A stretch of 40,427 nucleotides of DNA from Burkholderiales bacterium (lineage in GTDB: Bacteria; Pseudomonadota; Gammaproteobacteria; Burkholderiales; SG8-39), in NCBI GenBank assembly GCA_026417035.1, contig JAOAEA010000034.1:1-40427 (forward strand). Direction: 5' to 3'. Of the stretch, positions 28,226 to 36,928 are shown in pieces (within the stretch, counting starts at the first letter, position 1; each line of letters opens with the position of its first letter). Below the pieces are notes generated by a model. It did no database searches. It was not told where the DNA came from and worked only from the letters and a program-made list of their open reading frames with translations. Made by a program: the position numbers and the translations under genes.

Positions 28226-28756
28226 TCAGCCCGCGCGCGAGCGGCGCGCCGCCATCGACTTCCCGAGTTCGGCGAGCGCCGCTGCCGAGAGCAGCTTCTC
28301 GGCGAGCGGCATGATCTCGGCCTCCTCGATCGCGATGTGCTCCACGTAGAGCTCGTGGATGCGGCCGCAGATGGCGGCGTCGAGCGGCACCGGCTGGCCC
28401 TCGCGCATCGCCGCGAGGCACGGGCGGACCTCGGCGTGCAGCCGGTCCATCTCCCCGTGCTGCGCGGTGAGCAGCGCCAGCACGCGCTCGACGCCGGCCC
28501 GGGTCTTGGCGGGAGCGGCGGCGAGCAGCCGGGGAAAGAGGTCCTGCTCCTCGTCCTGGTGGTGGAGGAGGGGCGCCTCGTCGAAGTAGCGCATCACCGC
28601 GTCGGCGGTCTTGCGCGAGGTCTCGTCGACGCCGTGCGCGGCGACGTGCTTGCAGAGTTCGCAGAGGAGCGCGGTCCGCTGCTCGATGCGCACGTGCGCG
28701 CTCTGGATGAACCGCAGCGGGTCGTCGAAGCCCGGCGGCGCGTGCAGGACGGTCAT
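28226..28756 (-). CDS. Hemerythrin HHE-domain protein (second copy)
   Basis: 176 residues from ATG 28756 (GGGAAG 7 bases upstream; a TTG 15 bases earlier is possible). The metal ligands are SAHVRIEQ, LLHHQDEEQDLFP, TAQHGEMDRLHAE and VEHIAIEEAEIMP, arranged as in a four-helix hemerythrin-like bundle. It is only distantly similar to the protein encoded at 26443, so it is not a recent duplicate. It lies downstream of the sirB2-like gene on the same strand, 167 bases away, with no box of its own that I can find. Confidence 0.9.
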   Translation of the reverse strand: MTVLHAPPGFDDPLRFIQSAHVRIEQRTALLCELCKHVAAHGVDETSRKTADAVMRYFDEAPLLHHQDEEQDLFPRLLAAAPAKTRAGVERVLALLTAQHGEMDRLHAEVRPCLAAMREGQPVPLDAAICGRIHELYVEHIAIEEAEIMPLAEKLLSAAALAELGKSMAARRSRAG

Positions 28757-28923
28757 CGTGTTGCTTCCCAAGCCGCAGCGAGGCCCGGTCTCCGTCGCTG
28801 CCTTCTTCGCTGCCCCGCCTCTTTCGCGCGGGCGGGTGCATCGTGCCGAAGCGTCCGACGTTCCGGCCCGTTTGTCAATCGGACGGGACGCGCCGGCCGT
28901 GTTTTCACCCGCTTGCGGCGCGG

Positions 28924-29292
28924 TCAGACGAAGGGCAGCGCGCTCTTGGTGGCCGCGACGGCGAAGATGTAGCCGAGCACGCCGAGCGAGACGGCGAACG
29001 CGGCCGCCCGGATGGGCTTCGTCCGGCCGCGCTTCAGCGCCACCGTAGCCGCCGCGATGTAGACGACGACGGCGACGAGCTTCGCGACGACGAAGGGCTG
29101 GAAGCCGAAGAAGGTCGCGAGCCAGATTCCGGCGGCGAGGAGGATCGTGTCGTTGACGTGCGGGACGATGCGGACCCAGCGCTTCGCGAGCATCGGCGAA
29201 CCGGCGAGCATCCAGTAGCCGCGCAGGAGAAAGAGGAGCACGACGACCGCCGCCGCCGCAGTGTGGATGTGCTTGACGAGGGCGTAGGTCAT
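28924..29292 (-). CDS. SirB2-family small membrane protein
   Basis: 122 residues with four predicted transmembrane helices. The start YALVKHIHTAAAAVVVLLFLLRGYWMLAGS, then RWVRIVPHVNDTILLAAGIWLA and a C-terminal GVLGYIFAVAATK, are the SirB/SirB2 pattern. Biochemical role unknown; histidines in helices 1 and 2 (KHIH, PHVND) could bind heme, which is a guess. The ATG overlaps the stop of the thioredoxin-membrane fusion gene (ATGA), so the two are translationally coupled. Confidence 0.85.
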   Translation of the reverse strand: MTYALVKHIHTAAAAVVVLLFLLRGYWMLAGSPMLAKRWVRIVPHVNDTILLAAGIWLATFFGFQPFVVAKLVAVVVYIAAATVALKRGRTKPIRAAAFAVSLGVLGYIFAVAATKSALPFV

Positions 29293-30017
29293 GCAGCCGG
29301 GCTCCCAGGTGGTGCCGTCACGTCGGCGAACGCGTCCCCCGCGGCCGACGCGGTGCCGCGGGCGAGCAGGGGCAGGACGCGGGCGGCGAAGACCGCGAGC
29401 GAAAGCCAGAGCAGCACGCCGCCCGCGAGCGCCAGCGCCCGGAGGCCGAACCAGAACCCCGCCGCCAGCGCGGGCAGCCCGATGTTCGCGAGCGCGAGCT
29501 GCGTCCAGGCCCACGCTCCGGCGCGGATCGCGTTGCCCGTGAACCGGGGCAGCATGTGGGCGCCGAGCCCGTAGATGGTGAAGACCACGAACCCCGCCGC
29601 GAAGAGGTGCACGGCCCCGGCGCGGGCCGGGCCGTCGGGCAGGAGCGATGCGTGCCACGCCAGGGCGGCGGCCGCCGCCGCGAGGTACGCGAGCGCCGCG
29701 ACGAGCCATGCGCGATCGTCGCGCGAGAGGATCATCCCGGCATGGCGGGCCGTCGCCCGTTTCGCCCTCGCCGGCGCCGCAGCGACCAGCGCGCGCGCCT
29801 CGTCGGGCGTCTGCACGCCCACGGCCTTGAGCTCGCCGTCGACGACGACCGAGGGCACGGCGCGCACCCGCAGGCGCGCGACGATCGCGCGCCCCTCCGG
29901 CTGCATGACGTCCACCACCGCGAAGTCGAAGTCGCGCTCGTCGGCCACGTCGCGCCAGACTTTCTCCGCCGCGGGGCAGGTGTGGCACCACTCGGAGACG
30001 AGGAGTTGAACGAGCAC
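29289..30017 (-). CDS. Thioredoxin-like domain fused to a heme-copper-oxidase/NnrS-like membrane domain
   Basis: 242 residues if started at GTG 30017. Residues 1-75 are a compact thioredoxin fold: LLVSEWCHTCPAAEKV with redox pair C11/C14, VVDVMQPEGRAIVARL, and the cis-proline segment VRAVPSVVVDGE. After a linker there are about five transmembrane helices with HLFAAGFVVFTIYGLGAHMLPRFTGN, resembling the histidine-bearing helix of the membrane protein at 26891. The frame stays open to an ATG at 30101, but that extension translates a GGATTCGGG-type repeat and is not protein-like. Role inferred: delivery or removal of electrons or disulfides at the cytoplasmic membrane during denitrification. Confidence 0.75.
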   Translation of the reverse strand: MLVQLLVSEWCHTCPAAEKVWRDVADERDFDFAVVDVMQPEGRAIVARLRVRAVPSVVVDGELKAVGVQTPDEARALVAAAPARAKRATARHAGMILSRDDRAWLVAALAYLAAAAAALAWHASLLPDGPARAGAVHLFAAGFVVFTIYGLGAHMLPRFTGNAIRAGAWAWTQLALANIGLPALAAGFWFGLRALALAGGVLLWLSLAVFAARVLPLLARGTASAAGDAFADVTAPPGSPAA

Positions 30018-30029
30018 GGGCAGCAGCAG

Positions 30030-30275
30030 GATCGGGGATTCGAGATTCGGGAGCCGGGATCCGGGATCGATGGTCGGTGTTCGGGATTCGGCGTTCGGCA
30101 CTCGGGTCCCGGCGTTCTCGGGGCGTGACGCGTCGCCCTTTCGCGGGGCGACGGACGCGATGGGGAGCCAGAGCGCGATGCGCGACCAAAGCCCCTGCCT
30201 CCTCCGCTCCGCTCCGCAGCGCCCTCCTCGCCCCTCAACCCTGAATCCTGGATCCCGAATCCTGGATCCTCACTC
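30030..30275. repeat. Inverted GGATTCGGG-type repeat element between genes
   Basis: Forward block 30030-30115 contains many GATTCGGG/ATCCGGG variants; an opposite block at 30236-30275 contains CCCTGAATCCTGGATCCCGAAT. The centre has a perfect 8-bp hairpin CGTCGCCC / GGGCGACG (30131-30153). Together they form a long imperfect palindrome starting right at the stop of the GcvH-like gene. Simple ATTCGGG arrays of this sort occur between genes in several GC-rich proteobacteria. No transposase is encoded. Confidence 0.55.
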
Positions 30276-30716
30276 CTGACACCTCATGCACTGCACCCGG
30301 TAGCGGTCGATCCACTCGCGCAGGCCGCGGATCGCGGCCTCGCCGGTGACCAGGCCCGCGAGCGCGGCCGCGGGATCGTCGGGGCGCATCTCGACGACCC
30401 AGGCGTCGGTGTAAGGGGCGACATTCACGAGACCGGGTTCCTCGACGAGCCGGGTGTTCCGGGCCGTGATGGTACCGGCGAACGGCGCCGGGATGCCACC
30501 CGCCCACTTGCCCGACTCGAGCCGCGCCACGGGCTTGCGCCGCTCGCGGTGAGTGCCGACCTCGCGGATGGTGCAGTGCTGCACGCGGCCCGCCATGGTC
30601 TGCGACGGGTCGGTGAGGCCGATGCGGTAGGTGCCGTCCCCGCGCGGCTCGACCCAGACGTAGTCGAGGTCGTACCAGAGGTGCTCCGGCAGCTCGCAGC
30701 CCTGGTACTCCGCCAT
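30270..30716 (-). CDS. GcvH-like lipoyl-carrier protein with C-terminal CxxC
   Basis: 148 residues. The fold and order match glycine cleavage H protein: LWYDLDYVWVEPRGDGTYRIGLTD at the start, the lipoyl-lysine region ARLESGKWAGGIPAPFAGTI with K70 in the ES-x-K position, then NTRLVEEPGLVN and YTDAWVVEMRP. No other glycine cleavage gene is present. The gene starts 13 bases after the stop of nirE. Unlike housekeeping GcvH, it ends in CMRC (C143, C146). A carrier for a lipoyl-bound sulfur or methylene group, or a redox partner of the neighbouring thioredoxin-like protein, is conceivable. Nothing in the sequence proves it. It may resemble the lipoate-binding GcvH-like proteins of sulfur oxidisers. 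Confidence 0.85.
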   Translation of the reverse strand: MAEYQGCELPEHLWYDLDYVWVEPRGDGTYRIGLTDPSQTMAGRVQHCTIREVGTHRERRKPVARLESGKWAGGIPAPFAGTITARNTRLVEEPGLVNVAPYTDAWVVEMRPDDPAAALAGLVTGEAAIRGLREWIDRYRVQCMRCQE

Positions 30717-30729
30717 GCGCGCTTCGCGG

Positions 30730-31569
30730 TCAGGACGGCAGCGGCAGCCCCCACGCGTCCCCCGCGAGCCGTGCGGCGTCGAACCAGTCGAGCTGCTCGC
30801 GCAGGCGCACCACCTCGCCGACGATCACGAGCGCGGGCGGGGCGACGCGCGCCGCGGCGACGCGCGCGGCGGCATCGGCGAGCGTGGCGGTGACCACGCG
30901 CTGGCGCGCCGTGGTGGCGCGCTCGATCACGGCGACCGGCGTGGTCGCCGCAAGGCCGTGGGCGGCGAGCTTCTCGCAGATTTCCGCCAGCGTCGCAAGG
31001 CCCATGTAGATGACGAGCGTCTGGCCGGGCCGTGCGAGCGCCGGCCAATCGAGCTCGCAGCGGCCGGAGCGGCGGTGGCCGGTGACGAACGTCACGGCGG
31101 CGGTGTAGTCGCGATGGGTGAGCGGGATCCCGGCGTAGGCCGCAGCCCCGCTCGCCGACGTGACGCCCGGCACGACCTCGAAGTCCACGCCGTAGCGCGC
31201 GAGGAACTCGGCCTCTTCGCCGCCGCGGCCGAACACGTACGGGTCGCCGCCTTTGAGCCGCACGACGCGCCGGCCCTCGCGCGCGAGAGCGACCAGGAGC
31301 TTGTTGATCTCGTCCTGCGCGAGCGCATGGTTCGCGCGCTCCTTGCCGGCGTAGATGCGCTCGCATTTCGCCGGCAGCAGCGAGAGGATCGCCTCGCTCA
31401 CCAGGTGGTCGCAGACCGCAACCTCGGCCTCGCGGATGCGCCGCAGCGCGCGCAGCGTGAGGAGCTCGGGGTCGCCGGGCCCCGCGCCGACGAGATGCAC
31501 GATGCCGCGGCGCGGCCCGGCGCCGCCCGCGTCGCGGCCGTCCGCGGCGGCGCGGATCTTCCTCGTCAT
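30730..31569 (-). CDS. nirE: Uroporphyrinogen-III C-methyltransferase NirE
   Basis: 279 residues from ATG 31569, with GGAGG 11 bases upstream. The enzyme methylates uroporphyrinogen III twice with SAM to precorrin-2, the first step toward siroheme and heme d1. Family landmarks are HLVGAGPGDPELLTL, VCDHLVS, RLKGGDPYVFGRGGEE, VVPGVTSASGAAAYAGIPLTHR, VTFVTGH and YMGL. I call it NirE rather than CobA/CysG because it is divergent to nirS and shares a promoter region with it. There is no fused precorrin-2 dehydrogenase domain, so siroheme formation needs a CysG or similar encoded elsewhere. Confidence 0.93.
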   Translation of the reverse strand: MTRKIRAAADGRDAGGAGPRRGIVHLVGAGPGDPELLTLRALRRIREAEVAVCDHLVSEAILSLLPAKCERIYAGKERANHALAQDEINKLLVALAREGRRVVRLKGGDPYVFGRGGEEAEFLARYGVDFEVVPGVTSASGAAAYAGIPLTHRDYTAAVTFVTGHRRSGRCELDWPALARPGQTLVIYMGLATLAEICEKLAAHGLAATTPVAVIERATTARQRVVTATLADAAARVAAARVAPPALVIVGEVVRLREQLDWFDAARLAGDAWGLPLPS

Positions 31570-31656
31570 GACGTTCGCATCCTCCTCCCTCGCGCCCCGC
31601 GGCCGCGGGCGCGGCGGCGGTTCGCGTGCAGTATGCGAACCGCCCCCCCGAAAAAC

Positions 31657-31672
31657 CTTAAGACGCATCAAG
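31657..31672. promoter_or_regulatory. Shared Dnr-like box between nirE and nirS
   Basis: CTTAAGACGCATCAAG, right half-site ATCAA perfect, left TTAAG. The box centre is 31664.5. Centre-to-centre 32 bases rightward is CATCCT (31694-31699) for nirS; 32 bases leftward, read on the minus strand, is CATACT (31630-31635) for nirE. Both match TATAAT at the key A2 and T6. One bound dimer could thus activate both directions in class II geometry. Confidence 0.72.
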
Positions 31673-31715
31673 GAAGCCGGGCACCCGCCGCCGCATCCTG
31701 CGCCTCGACCCATAG

Positions 31716-33476
<1,761 letters not shown>

Positions 33477-33485
33477 GCGCGAACC

Positions 33486-33519
33486 GGCGGCACGGGCCGG
33501 CGTGAGGCCGCGTGCCGCC
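33486..33519 (+). promoter_or_regulatory. Intercistronic hairpin between nirS and the c551-type cytochrome gene
   Basis: GGCGGCACG (33486-33494) pairs with CGTGCCGCC (33511-33519); the inner GGCC pair extends the stem to 13 bp with one bulge. It begins 10 bases after the nirS stop and has no T-run. It is best read as an mRNA-stabilising or partially terminating structure that would keep nirS mRNA in excess over downstream genes. Confidence 0.5.
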
Positions 33520-33538
33520 GCCACGGAGGAGACCGAAG

Positions 33539-33874
33539 ATGAAGACCAGGCTCGCAGCGCTCGCCGGCGCGGCGTCGCTCGCCTTCGCCGGTGCCGCGCC
33601 GGCTGAGACCCTCGACGCCAAGTCGGCCGACGCGATGATGGCGAAGGCCGGATGCAACGCCTGCCACGCGGTGGACAAGAAGGGCGTCGGCCCGTCGTAC
33701 AAGGACGTCGCCAAGAAGCGCAAGGCTGAGGCCAACGCCGCCGAGACGCTCGTGAAGAAGGTCCGCGACGGCGGCGCGGGCGTCTATGGGCAGGTGCCGA
33801 TGCCGCCCAACCCGGCCGCCAAGATCGGCGACGAGGACGTGAAGAAGCTCGTCGCCTGGATCCTCTCCCTCTGA
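33539..33874 (+). CDS. nirM: Cytochrome c551/c8-type electron donor (NirM-like)
   Basis: 111 residues with a signal peptide (cut near APAET) and one class I heme site CNACH (C39-H43). The sixth-ligand methionine is likely the one in YGQVPMPPNP. KKGVGPSYKDVAKK and the final LVAWILSL helix are characteristic of the c551 family that donates electrons to NirS. A GGAGGAG ribosome binding site lies before ATG 33539. Confidence 0.9.
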   Translation: MKTRLAALAGAASLAFAGAAPAETLDAKSADAMMAKAGCNACHAVDKKGVGPSYKDVAKKRKAEANAAETLVKKVRDGGAGVYGQVPMPPNPAAKIGDEDVKKLVAWILSL

Positions 33875-33926
33875 GCGGAACCCGTTCCCGGGGATGGATC
33901 GGGGCTGAGCGAGGCGCGGCAGGCGG

Positions 33927-34307
33927 ATGCTCGACGCGCGTTCCAGGCGTCCGTCGCCGGCGCCGCACACAGGCCGCGCCGGGTGTCGCCTCGCGGCGGC
34001 GCTCGCTGCGGCGGCGGTCGCGACGGCCGCGCACGCCGCCGATCCGCCGCCCGCGCGCGAGGCGGAGCTCGTGCGCCTCGTGCGCCAGGACTGCGGCTCG
34101 TGCCACGGCATGACGCTGCGCGGCGGGCTCGGCCCGCCGCTCACGCCGCAGGCGCTCGCGGACCGGCCCGAGGCGATGCTCGCCGCGACCATCATCCACG
34201 GCCGCCCGGGCACCGCGATGCCGCCATGGCGCCCGTTCGTCACCGAAGCGGAGGCCGACTGGATCGCCTCACGCCTGAAGCGGGGGCTCGGCGACGATGG
34301 CCGCTAG
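33927..34307 (+). CDS. nirC: NirC-like monoheme cytochrome c
   Basis: 126 residues with a basic N-terminus and a hydrophobic alanine-rich export signal (~18-38, cut near AHAAD). Heme site CGSCH (C56-H60), followed by GGLGPPLTPQAL and a methionine in GTAMPPW. NirC-type cytochromes are encoded beside nirF and are thought to serve in heme d1 assembly or as an alternative NirS donor. Its last 11 bases overlap nirF. Confidence 0.87.
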   Translation: MLDARSRRPSPAPHTGRAGCRLAAALAAAAVATAAHAADPPPAREAELVRLVRQDCGSCHGMTLRGGLGPPLTPQALADRPEAMLAATIIHGRPGTAMPPWRPFVTEAEADWIASRLKRGLGDDGR

Positions 34308-35487
34308 CCGGTTCCTGCGCCCCGCCGGCGCGCTCGCCGCGGCCGTGATCCTCGCCGGCTGCGCGTCGCCGGCGAGCGTGCGCGGCACCGGCGATCTCGG
34401 CCTCGTGATCGAGCGCGCGAGCGGCAGCGTCCAGATCGTCGACAACACGAACCGCGCGAGCCTCGCCCGGGTCAACGGCTTCGGCGACCTCTCGCACGCC
34501 GCCGCGGTCTATTCGCGCGACGGCCGCTATGCGTTCGTGTTCGGCCGCGACGGCGGCCTCACCAAGGTCGATCTGTTGCAAGCGCGCGTCGTCGCGCGCA
34601 CCGTGCAGGGCGGCAACTCGATCGGCGGCGCCATCTCCCAGGACGGCCGGCTCGTCGCCGTGGCCAATTACGAGCCGGGCGGCATCAAGATCTTCGACGC
34701 GGCCACGCTGGAGCTCCTCGCCGAGGTGCCCTCGACGCCCGGCCCCGACGGCAAGGGCGCGAAGGTGGTCGGCATCGCGGACGCGCCGGGCAACCGCTTC
34801 GTGTACAGCCTGTTCGAAGCGGGCGAGATCTGGATCGTCGACGCGGCCGACCCGCGCCACCCCAGGACCACCCGGTTTCGCGATGTCGGCAAACAGCCTT
34901 ACGACGGGTTGATCACCCCGGACGGGCGTTTCTACATCGCGGGCCTCTTCGGCGAGGACGGCCTCGTGCTCGTCGATCTCTGGGACACCGGCGCGGGGGC
35001 GAAGCGCATCCTCGACGGCTACGGCCGCGGCGGCGAGAAGCTGCCCGTCTACAAGATGCCGCACCTGCGCGGGTGGGCGATGGCCGGCGGCTATGCTTTC
35101 CTACCGGCGATCGGGCGCGACGAAGTGCTGGTCGTGGACGCGAAGACCTGGAAGCAGGTGGCGGCGATCCCGGTGCACGGCCAGCCGGTCTTCGTGATGG
35201 CGCGTCCCGACGGGCGGCAGGTTTGGGTGAACTTCGCGTTCCCGAAGAACGACACCGTGCAGGTGATCGACGTCGCGGCGCTCGCGGTCGTGCAGGCGCT
35301 CAAGCCCGGCCGGACCGTGCTGCACATGGAGTTCACCGCGCGCGGCGACGAGGTTTGGATCTCCGCCCGCGACGACGACCGCCTCGTCGTGTACGACACG
35401 GCGAGCTTCGAGCGCCGCGCCGAGCTCCCGGCGCGCTCGCCGAGCGGGATCTTCTTCACCTGGCGCGCGCACCGGATCGGCCTGTGA
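34297..35487 (+). CDS. nirF: Heme d1 biosynthesis protein NirF
   Basis: 396 residues with a lipoprotein signal peptide: AVILAGC, lipid-modified cysteine at residue 22, so it is anchored on the periplasmic side. The rest is a beta-propeller like the d1 domain of NirS without a heme c domain (YSRDGRYAFVFGRDGG, NYEPGGIKIFD, KMPHLRGWAM, PVFVMARPDGRQVWVNFAFP). NirF is essential for late heme d1 assembly; the exact reaction is still debated. Start overlaps nirC by 11 bases, and the stop overlaps the nirDL start (GTGA). Confidence 0.95.
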   Translation: MAASRFLRPAGALAAAVILAGCASPASVRGTGDLGLVIERASGSVQIVDNTNRASLARVNGFGDLSHAAAVYSRDGRYAFVFGRDGGLTKVDLLQARVVARTVQGGNSIGGAISQDGRLVAVANYEPGGIKIFDAATLELLAEVPSTPGPDGKGAKVVGIADAPGNRFVYSLFEAGEIWIVDAADPRHPRTTRFRDVGKQPYDGLITPDGRFYIAGLFGEDGLVLVDLWDTGAGAKRILDGYGRGGEKLPVYKMPHLRGWAMAGGYAFLPAIGRDEVLVVDAKTWKQVAAIPVHGQPVFVMARPDGRQVWVNFAFPKNDTVQVIDVAALAVVQALKPGRTVLHMEFTARGDEVWISARDDDRLVVYDTASFERRAELPARSPSGIFFTWRAHRIGL

Positions 35488-36503
35488 CGAGCGCGCTGCC
35501 CCTCGCGGACCTCGACCTTCGCCTGCTCGACGGCTTCCAGCGGGACTTCCCGCTCGTGCCGGCGCCGTTCGCGGTGGTCGCCGGCCGGCTGGGCACGAGC
35601 GAGGGGGCCGTGCTCGACGCGCTGCGGCGTCTCTCGGCCACGGGCGAGGTGAGCCGCGTCGGCGCGGTGTTCCGCCCGGGCGCGGTCGGCGCGAGCACGC
35701 TCGCGGCGCTCGCCGCTGCCGCCGACGAGCTCCCGGCGCTCGCGCGCCTCGTCGGCGCGTTCCCCGAGGTGAGCCACAACTACGAGCGCGAGAACGCCTG
35801 GAACCTCTGGTTCGTCGCGAGCGCCGCCGACGCCGAGCGCCTCGACACCGTGCTGGGCGCGATCGAATCGCGCGCCGGCCGTCGCGTGCTCCGGCTGCCG
35901 CTCGTCGAGGAATACCACATCGACCTCGGCTTCCGGCTCGACGGGAGCGGCGGCCCCCGCGCGGTGGCGGACGCGCCGCGTGCGCCAGCGCCCGCGGCGA
36001 TCACGCCGCGCGAGCGGCGCCTCGTGGGCACGCTCCAGGCGGGGCTCGCCTTGGTGCCTCGGCCCTACGCCGCGCTGGCGGCGGCATCCGGCATGACCGA
36101 GGCGGCGGTCCTCGCGACGCTCGCGCGCTGGCAGGCCGAAGGCACCGTGCGCCGCTTCGGCGTGATCGTGCGCCACCGTGAGCTCGGCTTCGCGGCGAAC
36201 GCGATGGCCGTATGGGACGTCCCCGACGCGGACGTTGCCCGCGCGGGCCTGCGCCTCGCCCGCGAGCCGCGCGTGACGCTCGCATACCGGCGCGCGCGCA
36301 GCTTGCCCGATTGGCCCTACAACCTCTACTGCATGGTCCACGGCCGCGAACGTGCCGAGGTCGCCGCGACGCTCGCGGCGGCGGCCGCCCGCGCGGGGCT
36401 CGGCGGGCGTCCCCACGCGGTGCTCTTCAGCCGGCGGCGGTTCAAGCAGACGGGCGCGCGGGCGGCGCGCGGGGAGGCGGCGTGGACGCGATCGACCGCA
36501 TGA
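35484..36503 (+). CDS. nirDL: Siroheme decarboxylase subunits NirD and NirL as one fused protein
   Basis: 339 residues from GTG 35484. Two AsnC/Lrp-like halves follow one another. Residues ~1-155 are NirD-like (DFPLVPAPFAVVAGRLG, FPEVSHNYERENAWNLWFV, LPLVEEYHIDLGF). Residues ~170-320 are NirL-like (LQAGLALVPRPYAALAAASG, VRRFGVIVRHRELGFAANAMAVWDV, RRARSLPDWPYNLYCMVHG). With NirG and NirH it removes two acetate carboxyl groups of siroheme to give 12,18-didecarboxysiroheme. Some species encode D and L separately; the fused form is known from Paracoccus and Thauera relatives. The stop overlaps nirG by 22 bases. Confidence 0.94.
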   Translation: MTSALPLADLDLRLLDGFQRDFPLVPAPFAVVAGRLGTSEGAVLDALRRLSATGEVSRVGAVFRPGAVGASTLAALAAAADELPALARLVGAFPEVSHNYERENAWNLWFVASAADAERLDTVLGAIESRAGRRVLRLPLVEEYHIDLGFRLDGSGGPRAVADAPRAPAPAAITPRERRLVGTLQAGLALVPRPYAALAAASGMTEAAVLATLARWQAEGTVRRFGVIVRHRELGFAANAMAVWDVPDADVARAGLRLAREPRVTLAYRRARSLPDWPYNLYCMVHGRERAEVAATLAAAAARAGLGGRPHAVLFSRRRFKQTGARAARGEAAWTRSTA

Positions 36504-36928
36504 TCGTCGACGCGCTGCAAGGGGGGATCGACGTCGTCGAGCGCCCGTTCGCGCCGCTCGCGCGCCTGCTCGGCATGACCGAGGACGACCTCGTCGAGCG
36601 CGTCGGCCGTCTGCTGGACGCGGGCGTGCTCACGCGCTTCGGGCCGATGTACGACGCCGAGGCGCTCGGCGGGCTGTTCACGCTCGCCGCGCTCAGCGTC
36701 CCGGAGGCGGACTTCGAGCGGGTCGCCGGGCTCGTCAACGCGCACCCCGAGGTCGCGCACAACTACGCGCGCGAGCACGAATACAACATGTGGTTCGTGA
36801 TCGCGGCCGAGAAACCCGGGGACGTCGCCCGCGTGATCGCGGAGATCGAGCGCGAGACGGGCTGCGAGGTCCTCGACCTCCCGCGGCTCGAGGAGTACGG
36901 GCTCCAGCTCAGGCTGGAGGCGCGATGA
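36482..36928 (+). CDS. nirG: Siroheme decarboxylase subunit NirG
   Basis: 148 residues from GTG 36482, overlapping the nirDL end by 22 bases. Lrp-like fold: DRMIVDALQGGIDVVERPFAPLARLLG, GVLTRFGPMYDAEALGG, HPEVAHNYAREHEYNMWFVIA and LPRLEEYGLQLRL. The histidine-tyrosine segment (VAHNYARE) belongs to the decarboxylase active-site region shared with NirD. The stop overlaps the nirH start (ATGA). Confidence 0.93.
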   Translation: MDAIDRMIVDALQGGIDVVERPFAPLARLLGMTEDDLVERVGRLLDAGVLTRFGPMYDAEALGGLFTLAALSVPEADFERVAGLVNAHPEVAHNYAREHEYNMWFVIAAEKPGDVARVIAEIERETGCEVLDLPRLEEYGLQLRLEAR

